This document shows, piece after piece, positions 38,341 through 48,252 of a stretch of 64,000 bases of DNA. The translations under genes and the position numbers were made by a program. The number at the start of each line of letters is the position of its first letter. Within the stretch, counting starts at the first letter, position 1. The stretch lies in the NCBI GenBank assembly GCA_905331475.1, contig CAJNYU010003189.1:224461-288460 (forward strand). Direction: 5' to 3'. The notes below the pieces were generated by a model. It did no database searches. It was given only the letters and a program-made list of their open reading frames with translations, and had not been told where the DNA came from. Origin of the DNA: Rotaria socialis (Eukaryota > Rotifera > Eurotatoria > Philodinida > Philodinidae).

Positions 38341-38667
38341 CCGCGTAAGAAGCACGAAAATAAAAATGATGTGATTTCATTGGTTCTTCATAATAGATGT
38401 AGCAGATTGATCATCCCATAAATTTCAATTCATTACAATGGATCACAAGTATGTAGTTTTACTTAAAGTTTCTTTATCACATATTGTAGTGATATAAAAG
38501 CTACATATTTCATGAGTACTGAGCTCTGTGAATTATAATCCGGTGAAAGCTACACTGTTTCAAGGCTATTGAAAATCTATTTAGGCGACATATTTCTATC
38601 TTGTTAATTAGGATGAAGTGTCTTTTTTATGAGTTACAAAAGAACGAACTCAGCGCAGAAATTTTAC

Positions 38668-38785
38668 CTGTTGTCATTGTTATGGTTGTTGTAGTTGTCG
38701 TTGCTGTAGTCGAAGCTGTACTTGCTGTCGTGGCCGCTGTCGTAGTCGTCGTCGTCGTCGTCGTTACAGTTGTCGTGCTCAACAA
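38668..38785. repeat. Imperfect trinucleotide (GTY)n repeat
   Basis: Runs of GTTGTTGTAGTTGTC and GTCGTCGTCGTCGTC form a degenerate triplet microsatellite. The open frames across it are Val/Ala runs and are not believed to be genes. Confidence 0.85.
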
Positions 38786-39008
38786 TGCTTCAATGACATA
38801 GACATATTCAAAATTTAGACTTTTATGTCACTCAAATTTCACTTAGTTGATTTACTATGAGTGATATTTGAATACTATTAGCACCGGTACTTGACCATGC
38901 AAAACAGAAGTAAGGTTGATTTAGTTAGAATTATTTAATATTAAAAGAAACTGTTCATCTCGTAAGTCGAAGAAGTGAATTTGATTGATGACAAATGATG
39001 TGTTTCCA

Positions 39009-39317
39009 CCAAGGGGGAAAAGCGCGACTTGGTCTACTTCAAAAAAAATCTGAAGTACGATGCAAGTACATGGAAGTACAACTGTCTGAGAAAAATGGTG
39101 TCATACGAAACCATTTAAGGTTATATTCAAAAAAAATAAAGCTCCATTAGGTTCCGCATCTCTGTCTAAAACCATTTTAAGTTCTAGACTTTTTCGCTTA
39201 AACTTTAAATGGTTCTGAAAATAGTACCAAAAAAACGTTCCCTATGACACCTTTTTTAAGAGAGAAGGGAAGTACGAGTGAAATACAGGGGACTATGAAA
39301 GTCGCGCTTTCCCCTGG
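39009..39317. mobile_element. MITE with CCAAGGGGGAAA ends, about 309 bp
   Basis: CCAAGGGGGAAAAGCGCGAC on the left matches reversed CCAGGGGAAAGCGCGAC on the right, with AAGTAC words inside both ends. The copy of the ATGGTGTC MITE at 39091-39256 lies within it. A partial relative is at 39432-39530, and a tiny one at 49578-49653. Confidence 0.75.
39091..39256. mobile_element. MITE, ATGGTGTC/GAAACC family, copy 2 (nested)
   Basis: AAAAATGGTGTCATACGAAA on the left is mirrored by AAAAAAGGTGTCATAGGGAA reversed on the right. It is nested in the 39009-39317 element, so it inserted later. Confidence 0.65.
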
Positions 39318-39329
39318 AAATCTTGACAT

Positions 39330-40100
39330 TAGTTCACATATTGCTAAAAACTTCATGCTTAGGTAAAATTACCATAGGCTATAAAAACACTAGATAACAA
39401 AGAACACTTTGGAAGTCATTTTAAAATAGATGTATACTCAAGGGGGAAGAATAGTACTTCTATATTTCTGAAGTACAGAAGTGCGGAGAAGTATGGATAA
39501 GTGCCAAGGAAAACCAAGTAAGAATTAGTGCATGTTTTACTGTTTGATTTGTCAATCCCGGATATTTTACAGATATGATGGAGATCCTACAAGGATTCTG
39601 GTTTTTTTCCGACGAAGACGAGTAAATCTAGAAGGCAGTGTGCAGTCACGAAATCATAGAATTCTGACAGGATTCAAAACAACACTATCAAGCATCCTAG
39701 AAAGTTGATCATTGCTTTCTGAACCAAGATTGAGCCAGAAAATTGGTAATTCTGGGAGGAAATTTGTAAGTGCAAAATTGCGATCCTGTCAGGATTTGGA
39801 TAAATCAAAAGTGCAGACAGGATTTCGATCATAACTTTCAGGATTTGCATAGATTTCTTGAAAATGTTGTTGAATTTCTTGACAGGACTTTCCTTGAATT
39901 TTCAAAATAGAGTATTGAACTGTAGACCTTCAGTTTGTAAGTAGATCAGCTCACTCAATATTCCATGTTATTCCATATGACTTTACCGTTTAGTATCCGA
40001 AGTTGTTCACTTTAATAAAAACGTCTGTTTGAATTCTCTGCGATTATAAATATTTTTTGAAAAATACTCTAGAAATGTTATATCATTTTTAACGTTTTTC
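39330..40100. other. Repeat-derived intergenic DNA
   Basis: Words such as GGATTCTG, TCCTGTCAGGATT and AAGTAC recur (39430-39900), suggesting further decayed MITE copies. No genes were seen. Confidence 0.4.
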
Positions 40101-40180
40101 TTTGTTAGTGAAAAATGGGTTGTTTTGGCTTCTATATGCTTTTGAGAAATATTTTTTTATTTTTTTTTGAAACGTCATTA

Positions 40181-40238
40181 GAGGGTGTGGGTGTGGGTGG
40201 GGTGCACTTCTTCTTTGAACTCATACACCCACACCCTA
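40181..40238. repeat. TGTGGG-arm palindrome
   Basis: GAGGGTGTGGGTGTGGGTGG has two and a half TGTGGG units. The core is CACTTCTTCTTTGAAC and the right arm ACACCCACACCCTAC. It is a strong member of the family. Confidence 0.85.
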
Positions 40239-40654
40239 CATTTTTTCATACGGTGACGAGATCAAAATCCACTTTTTTTTACACACAACATGAGTTGCAC
40301 AGAAAATCAGCTTCAAATATTACGAATGAAGGAAAATGAGTGTAAATCTTTTTATGAATTCACTTTAGCTTTAATTAAATTAAATTTAATTGTAACGTCA
40401 ATAAATTTGAATTTATTGATGCTAACTATATAGCCATCTTATGTTATTTTATGTTACCTTTACGTACATTGCTGTATTTGTCTGTCACTTTTAGTACTTC
40501 ATTTTACCTCATGTTAAACTGCATACATTTTCCGTTTTATTTCACTCAGCTAAAATCAATTCCGCCTTTCATAACTATATTTTTTTAATCATTCACGTTT
40601 GTCTTGCATTCAAATAAATTATGAATGATATAATGTTATTTTTATTTCATTTAG

Positions 40655-40814
40655 TGATCGGGCTTCTCGCCATAAGTCTCGTAGTTTTATTGATAAATAC
40701 TGCAGCATATTTTCAATATATCACGTTCTTACTACATATAGTCAATATCCTCAGAAGCATAAGTCGCTAGAATTACCGAACTATGACGATGAAAATGAGA
40801 CGAATAGAAAATGA
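40655..40814 (+). other. Exon-like stretch, possible 3' exon of an unknown gene
   Basis: After a TTTCATTTAG acceptor, a frame reads DRASRHKSRSFIDKYCSIFS then HVLTTYSQYPQKHKSLELPN and ends DENETNRK with a stop. Composition is gene-like, but no upstream exon could be found. Unrecognised. Confidence 0.25.
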
Positions 40815-41218
40815 ATCAAAACAGATTGAAACTTTTGAATCAATCTTTATATATATATATGCATCACTTTTATCGAAAATATATCAGTTCGATGAAGACT
40901 TCATTGAAAATCATTTTAGCGTGTAGCTCCACGTTGAGACGCTTGATTTCTGATCTGAGCCATTTATTGAAGACAAAACCCGAATTAATTCGTAAATGTA
41001 GGTTACGTGATCTGTACTTAATGTGAAAGATCATCTATTCGATATAATTTTTACTTTATGATTATCACTTATTCACTTACTATCGCTTCATATCTGCTAC
41101 GCACCACCAATTGTTATGCAATTATATTGAAAAATGAGTAAGTCATTATCATAAGATAAGAATAATATTTAATAACTCATCATTCATGTAAAGTACATTT
41201 CAAGTAACCTAAGTGTAA

Positions 41219-41270
41219 GGGTGTGGGTGTGAGTGTATGATTTCAGAGAAGAAGTGCATCCACACCCTAC
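41219..41270. repeat. TGTGGG-arm palindrome
   Basis: GGGTGTGGGTGTGAGTG, core TTTCAGAGAAGAAGTG, then CATCCACACCCTAC. It carries the conserved AGAGAAGA core. Confidence 0.8.
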
Positions 41271-41320
41271 TAACTACTCATTTTATTTCATCACAAACTC
41301 TGAGCAACAGTGCGTACACT

Positions 41321-41464
41321 GCAAAAAAGGTATCATAAGAAACTAAAAAATGGTTTAGAGATTTGAAACGAATTCTGAAACCTTCTTTAGTTTCGTACTA
41401 AGAAGGCTTCATATAAGACTATTATATTTTTAGCTTAAGAAAGGTTTCGTAGTCGATGCTTTGC
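41321..41464. mobile_element. MITE, ATGGTGTC/GAAACC family, copy 3
   Basis: GCAAAAAAGGTATCATAAGA and its degenerate mirror (GAAAGGTTTCGTAGTCGATG...TTTGC) bracket a short palindromic interior. No coding content. Confidence 0.5.
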
Positions 41465-41660
41465 ATGGCGCTTTGTATGATATTGGCCAAACATAAATAT
41501 ACTGTCAATTCGTTTTCTACAGAGCTCTCCCAACGTATATCCACACTTGAGAGACGCATGTCTTATTGAAGGCACATATAACCCCATATTTGTCCATTAA
41601 CTCCTTACTTCTATATCTAATTCCTTATTTCTATCCTTAACCCTTAATTCTATACCTTAC

Positions 41661-43405
41661 TACCCAGATCGAAAGTCGGCAATCGGATTCTATCAGATGT
41701 GTTTCAATCCGATGAATTCCGATGACTGCATCCGACATGATTCCGATTGTCGGAATCCAATCGGATCTCAGTTAATACCCATAACTTCCAACTTATGCCG
41801 ATTACCGAATCCGACGAAACCTGATTATTGGACCCTATAGGATTCTGTTATTGGAATCCAGTCGGTTCCCTCCGTTTCCGGCATCTGAGAACTCGGATAT
41901 TTTTTTCTCCAAGGAGCAGTCGAAAATGTCTTAACTTTTTGTAAATATTGTATATAATTGTAATTATTTTCGTGTGCTACAAAACAAAAACTCTTTGAGT
42001 TCAATTCAGTCTTTAGAGACGTTAGTTCTACAAAAGAGTAAATTGAACTAAATTTCGATAACCCAAGCTCCACTAGTCAATTTTAAACGAAACTTTTTTG
42101 TTCTAAATTCGCTAACTGCCTCATTGAAAAACGAAAACAACAAAGTAAATGACAGGCATTGCGAACGATAATAGATTTAAATGGCAATAGCATTTCATAA
42201 AAAACTATTATTCTGTTTTCTTTTTATCCACGACGAAAGGCACTATTTTCTGATTAATTGAAACGCATTGGCAGTGTCGTGTTTTCTTTTATTAACATTG
42301 ACTTCTTCGAACACAAAGCGCTTGCATTGAAAAAGAAAGGTTCCGCGGTATTTTGCCACGCTTTAAAATATTTTGTTCACACAAACGAAACGTTAAAAGA
42401 GTTTAGTATAATGTGCACTTTCGTGTGAAACCTTTTCGGGCGTCGAAAAGCAAAAGTAGTTTGTAAAATACTCGTCAAATTTCATTTTAAAACGTGAGTA
42501 TTAAAGTCAAAAACACTTGCCCGAAGTTCACTTATTATATCATTATTTGCTTCACTGCTAATCATATTCCACATTGAGCGAAATATTTTCAATAAACAGT
42601 AGTCATAACAAATCGAAACCGTTGAAGTACTTAAGATTATCAAAAGCAACCTACTGCATTGTAAGTTCTAGTCGTGATAAAGCCTTGTCATGCACGTTTT
42701 CTGTTGAGGACCCGAAGTAATTACACTCGCTTAAGCGTAGAGTCAAACACAGTTATGAGAATATTTTGGGCGTTGGGTTAGAACACAAGTGTTAAGTTAC
42801 TGCGATAGATATGGCAAATGTGATAGGTTAAGTTTACGGGGATACTTTAGGCGGACAGATTAAGATTACTGGGTTAAGTTAGGCAGCTAGATATAGTTTG
42901 AGGCACTAAGTTAGGGGATAGATTTATCCGTTCAAATCGTGCAGGCGCAGATTGAGTGCATTGTAGCTGTGACGAAAATTCAGTTACAAAGTCAATTTGA
43001 ATGTGAATTGAAGATGGTTGGGTATGGAATCATATTTTTAGGAAACCTGAGAAAGGTTTCTATTTCGTTGCAAATCTGTGAATATTGGTTAAGTTCCGGA
43101 TGGACTTTTTCCAGTGGAGAGGAGTTGTAGAACCGTATTAGAAATCCGACCTAATCCTATTGGTTTCCTTTATTTTTATTACATGATCCGATGGGATCCA
43201 GTCGGATCCATTTGTCGGAGCTGATCGGATTCAACGAAACCCCTTCCCAGTCATATGTTCGTCGAATTCAGGGTCACTGGATTCAGGGCTCGTTCCGGCA
43301 GAATCCGACCGAATAGAGCCGGAAACCATGCAATTTCGACATAATATGACGTTCGATCGTATCGGATCCGACAAGATGCATTGGTCGGAACTCTCGATCT
43401 GGGTA
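41661..43405. mobile_element. 1.75-kb element of the GGATTC-rich MITE family
   Basis: TACCCAGATCGAAAGTCGG at the left and TACCCAGATCGAGAGTTCCG (reverse complement of the right end) are terminal inverted repeats. TTA next to both ends could be a 3-bp target duplication, as in Harbinger-type elements. Both outer quarters are rich in GGATTC/GAATCC/TCCGAC, while the middle is AT-rich and lacks a transposase. It is the largest of three relatives in the window and probably non-autonomous. Confidence 0.65.
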
Positions 43406-43602
43406 CTTAATTCTGTGTATTTTCTGAAAAATGTTGTCTCTCGATAAACCCTTAGCAGGTTTCAGAGCTCATAAAAACGAAAACTCAACATGGAACCTGA
43501 AATAAATTGACAGCTAATAGAGATTTCGCTATCATGCCATGTGTCATAAGACCACGAGCACGACATATGTCGCTATCTCTCGAATATTCACATGTCATCT
43601 AA

Positions 43603-43965
43603 CCATTTGACGAGATCCATTTGAATAATCTAAAACAAAAGAAGAATTGAGATTTGAATTTTTGATTCTCGAATATAACTCACCAATTAGATGAAATCCA
43701 TTTGAAGAATCAAAAATATAAAAGGAAATCTTAATGTTCGCTTCTCATTCTTGAATGTTACTTACTATTCGGAGGAGAATCACTTAAAAAATCTAAAACA
43801 ATAGGAAAAATAGTCATTAGTTTTTAATTCTCGAATATAACTTACCAATTGGGCGCAATTCATTTGAAGGAGCTTAAAGAGAAAAATAAATTTTGGTACT
43901 ATGTTTCTATTCTTCAATGTATCTTACCCTTTGCTTAAAATCCATTTTTTAGAATCCAAAAGAGA
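43603..43965 (-). repeat. Degenerate tandem array, about 90-100-bp unit, microexon-like
   Basis: Five diverged units each contain ATTCTTCAAATGGATTTCAT or a variant on the minus strand. Most are preceded by a pyrimidine tract and followed by GTGAG/GTAAG. Three of five have AG before the conserved 27-base block. Read as exons, the best two encode about nine residues (FFKWISSNW, LFKWISSNG), while the others have stops. It may be a decayed array of microexons or simply a minisatellite. Confidence 0.5.
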
Positions 43966-44159
43966 AGTACAATTAATTTTCGTTTCTATCAATGCATCCC
44001 TTGATTTTTAGGACAAAATCAGTCTTATCGGAAACCTATGGATTTTCGAGCCTTTAGAAACAAAGAATTTACTCTCGGAAACTCTTCAAGTGTTAATAAA
44101 CATTCTCGAAAACCTCTAAAGGTTTGAAAAGCGGTTTCTGAGAGAGCTCCAGTTTTCTA

Positions 44160-44780
44160 CAAACTGATTATTTTTAAAAATTAATTCCTTACTTCCTTCC
44201 TTACCTCTTATTCATTTATCTAAACCGTCATTTCTAGCTCTAAGCCGAAATTCTATATTTAGCCTCTAAACTGTATACTCAGTGTCTTCTGTTTACCGTG
44301 ATCCGTCATTTCTATACTTTATCTCTGAACTCGACATCGGACTCCTTCTCTCAATATCCACTCTTAAAAAGTGTGTATAAATTCTTATGAATATGTCTTA
44401 GCTATTATATGCTTATGTAACCCTTTTTTTACGACAATCGTTTCAAAACTGTAATCAACTCTTCATGAATATATCGAGCTCGTTACTACTATATATATTT
44501 CATTGCATCTGTTTTTAATGACTTATAACTTTGTCTAAGGCCTTATTTCTAAGTGTCACTGTGAAAACTATTGATCACCACGCATATCTATATCAAAGTT
44601 CTCATAATTCTGTCTAAATTCTGAGCTATATCTACAGTGAGCACGTGAACTTAGAATAAATAAATAAAAAAAGCTGTTAAAAGTTTTGTATTTGACTATG
44701 AAGATATAATCTAATGCTCTTGTATTTGTGTTAAAACAATAACTCAATACTTCAGCATTCGTGTTAGTTTAGCATTAGTA
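44160..44780. other. AT-rich flank of the Mutator-like element
   Basis: Low-complexity words (TTATTTCTA, CCTTACTTC) are frequent around 44190-44340. I see no gene. Confidence 0.4.
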
Positions 44781-44792
44781 TAATACAAACAT

Positions 44793-46521
44793 AGGGATGT
44801 GCAGTTTCAGTTTACTGATGACTGCCAGCGCCGATATACTGAGCACTGAGAACTGACTACACTGCACTGACAACACTGTTACTCGGTCTAAACTGACACA
44901 GAAAACACTGATGCACTGCTACTCACTGAGGCACAGGCCTTCACTGACCGCCGACTACACTGATATCGGTGTTCAGCACAACGCTGGCACATCGATTTTG
45001 TCTTAATATGCATATAGTATGGTTTTATTTATAGTTCTCAAGAAGAAATAGTAGAATGAGTGTTTTGGTAGTGCTTAAAACTATCTTAAATTCGGTATAT
45101 CTATGGTTCGGTAGAAAAGAGGCGATTTCCTTTAAACACTTCATAGCTGGTTCTATGTTTAAGGCATAAATAACATTTTTACTTTTGAGTCCTACTAGAA
45201 ATACCCATTATTTTTCGTCATTGTCGCACATTGTAGATTAATACTTTTGAAGAACCATTCAGAAGATATACAAATATCTTGGTCAATAAGAGAATGATAA
45301 AGTTTCAAATTGAATTTCGTGGTTTTTTTTTAGGATCTCCTGAAAATTCACATTCCTTCTTGTCGTTTGGATAGAAGTTAATAGGCAAATTTGTATCGTC
45401 AACTGATGTCTCTTCCAAATCAATCTAAAGAAGACAAGAGAATTTCCAAGCTTATTTCAATATGTGAGTTAATTTTCAAAGTTGCAACTGTATAAAATTT
45501 TACTATCCATATAACCCATATATGATTGTACAGGAAGTAGGTGTTTGTCGGTAAAAAAGCTCATCACACCCACAACCGCACGTTTCTTCAACACTAATCC
45601 ATAGCATGCTTTAGGACAATACATTTATTCTGCTTGGAACGTTCGTCTTTACTAAAATACATGCTAACTTGCAGCAAAAGACTAGATCGATCATAAACAA
45701 TGCATCAGTCTTATCTTCGTAGAAGAATTAATGTGATTTCACGAATAATAAACCCTGTTATTCGGAATGGAAGATATTTATATTCAACGAAGCACAAAGA
45801 AAAAGAAATTCAGCACTTTCTTCTATCTTTTCCGACTACGTGATACGATACACCGAAGGAAACGGTCGATAGAAGAAAGAAAGAAAGAAACAATCAGCTA
45901 CTTTGATTTCTCTTCTCTTCAATAACTACGTAACATTATTTATCGAAAGCAAAGATGGAAAAGACAATGCTGGCGGTTATAAAATTCACTTTTCCTTAAA
46001 TCAATAAAAGTAAAATGGTACGAGTGAAGTTATAAGCGATCAGAAGTATAGAGAGCGTAAGCGATAAAACAACAAAGGATGGAAAAGACTTGCAAAAGCA
46101 TGACGTATCTTTGACCGAGATAGAAAAAAGACACCACCCTTATTCGCTAAAGAAAGTTCATCTTGAATAAAATTAGATATACGAAAAAAGAGAAAAGATC
46201 ACATTGAAATACTTTTATTCAATCAAAATTTTACGTAGATTCATATTTTCCAATCGGAAAATGTAATCATGTTCTGTGTATAAAGTATAGTTAACTGAAA
46301 TCACCATCGGTGCATCAGTGTTTCACTAAACACCGATATCAGTGTAGTCAGTGGTCAGTGAAGGCCTGTGCCTCAGTGAGTAGCAGTGCATCAGTGTTTT
46401 CGGTGTCAGTTTAGACCGAGTGACAGTGTTGTCAGTGCAGTGTAGTCAGTTCTCAGTGCTCAGTATATCGGCGCTGGCAGTCATCAGTATTTCAGTATTT
46501 ACACTGAAACTGCACATCCCT
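44793..46521. mobile_element. Mutator-like non-autonomous element, 1,729 bp
   Basis: It starts AGGGATGTGCAGTTTCAG and ends with the reverse complement. The inverted repeats are long (about 190 bp) and built of short CACTGA/TCAGTG sub-repeats. The flanks carry a perfect 10-bp duplication, ATACAAACAT (44783-44792 and 46522-46531). Long inverted repeats plus a 9-11 bp duplication are typical of Mutator-like (MULE) elements. The 1.3 kb interior has no transposase, so it would need an enzyme from elsewhere. The intact duplication and similar arms suggest a fairly recent insertion. Confidence 0.85.
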
Positions 46522-46539
46522 ATACAAACATTTATCTTT

Positions 46540-47290
46540 TCAATATTAGCTATTGGTAGATATATGTGTTCAGTTGAAGTCTGAAAACAGATCAGGATTG
46601 TTTTGTTAAGGCGACATCGATCGCCAAATCTCTTATACGAATTATCTGAACACGTTATACTTATGTAAGTCTTAAAACTTATATTTATTTGAAACACATG
46701 TATACATGTCGAATCATCTATATCCATCGTTAATTTCATATACATTCTTAAGCTCTCAATATCTATTCAGATCTGCTTCAATTTATGTTCATCTCTTATA
46801 TATGTGTCTATCATCCGATGTCTTTTTGTGTGCTTGTGTATCTTGCGATTTTCTAATTTAAATCCGAAATTAGATGTATCATTTTGTTCTAAACTAATAA
46901 GATCTCCAGCTAGATAAAATGACAAGCAACTAATCGTTTTATTATATTAAAGAGTCTGTGGTTTGAATAATCAACGTTTTAAAATATTAGGGCCTTGAAT
47001 ACTGAAATAAAACTAAGGGGTGTAGTAATGCATAAAACTGGAGCATAAAATAATGTTGGAGGCATAGTCAGTATCTTTTACAAGGTAAACGTTTAAGTTC
47101 ATTGCCATATTAGCGAAGGCATTCTGTGTTTTTTCTAGAAAGAGGTCGTCAAGAAAACGCGTAAGCTCACAAATACAGTTATACAATATTGAAACTGGAT
47201 TACTAGTGACTAATAAATAAGTAAATGAATGAAATAATCGAGGCTGGGCGATTTTCTGATGAGTCAGCATCTTTCGGCAGTATAATGTAG
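46540..47290. other. Intergenic DNA
   Basis: I see no supported gene or repeat. Confidence 0.4.
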
Positions 47291-47295
47291 AAGGG

Positions 47296-47389
47296 GAAAA
47301 AGTATGGTACGAAACCTTTTGACAACGAAATCTTTAAGAGGTATCCTACGAATCCCTTTCACCTACCAAAAATAAAAAGAGTTTTTTTA

Positions 47390-47471
<82 letters not shown>

Positions 47472-47630
47472 GGGGGNATCCCTTTCACCTACCAAAAATA
47501 AAAAGAGTTTTTTTACGGCCCCCCCCCCTTTGATTACTAAATCTTAAAATGGTTTCGTGGACTGGTGCGATATATAATGTTATACAATGAAGTTTCACGA
47601 AATCTCAAAGGATTCGTTTGACACCATTTT
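47296..47630. mobile_element. MITE, ATGGTGTC/GAAACC family, copy 4, with assembly scar
   Basis: AAAAGTATGGTACGAAACC on the left mirrors GATTCGTTTGACACCATTTT on the right. The interior contains a poly-G run of about 80 bases, an N, and a direct duplication, so its true length is shorter. Confidence 0.5.
47392..47477. other. Poly-G run and N: probable assembly artefact
   Basis: Roughly 80 consecutive G end at an N. The 40 bases before (ATCCCTTTCACCTACC...TTTTTTTACGG) are repeated exactly after it, and there the sequence continues into a short C run. The most likely reading is one locus with a C/G homopolymer assembled twice. Confidence 0.8.
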
Positions 47631-48252
47631 GTGAAACACGATGTGAAAGGACTGTTGAAGTATATAGGGTAGAAATTTGGACCCATCCCCAGCCTCCCCT
47701 CCCTCCCCACACAGACCATGACAGAGAAGCTCCACATAGCATCACAGATCGTGGTAGACGGATTCTAGAAAAGGAACTTTATCGTGTTTCACATTTTAAT
47801 CCCACAGGGATTGCGCTAACAGCTTTTTATCAATACATACCATCATTTGAGACATGTTTTTGTAATACTTCGTGAGTTCTTTAACCTGTTTTATTAAGCA
47901 AATCAACAAAATAAAGCCTGAAACAGTCTATTCTATTCATATTTTCGATATTTCTTTGGCTCATACAGTAAATAGTATAAAACTACACTACCTTCTAAGA
48001 AATCCCACAACACAGGTCGCGTGAAAATTATGAAAACATGAACTATGTCCGTAAATGTAAAAAAGGACTAAATGATGACTACAAACACGAATACTAGCAG
48101 CCTTATGGTAGCGAAAACTTGTCGCTGCACCGTACCATTGATAAATCAAACGAATATTTATAGCTTTTTTTCTCGACTTTATTTTTAATTGAAGTCGTTT
48201 TCTTGAATGATATTTAATTTAATTATAAGTTTTGTATATCAGAATTTCATAG

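Noticed and set aside
38601..38801. Val/Ala-rich protein over the GTY repeat
   Set aside because: Triplet microsatellite translation, no gene context.
47618..47875. Plus-strand frame rich in Pro/His (HPQPPLPPHTDH)
   Set aside because: It starts in the MITE end and crosses low-complexity C-rich DNA.
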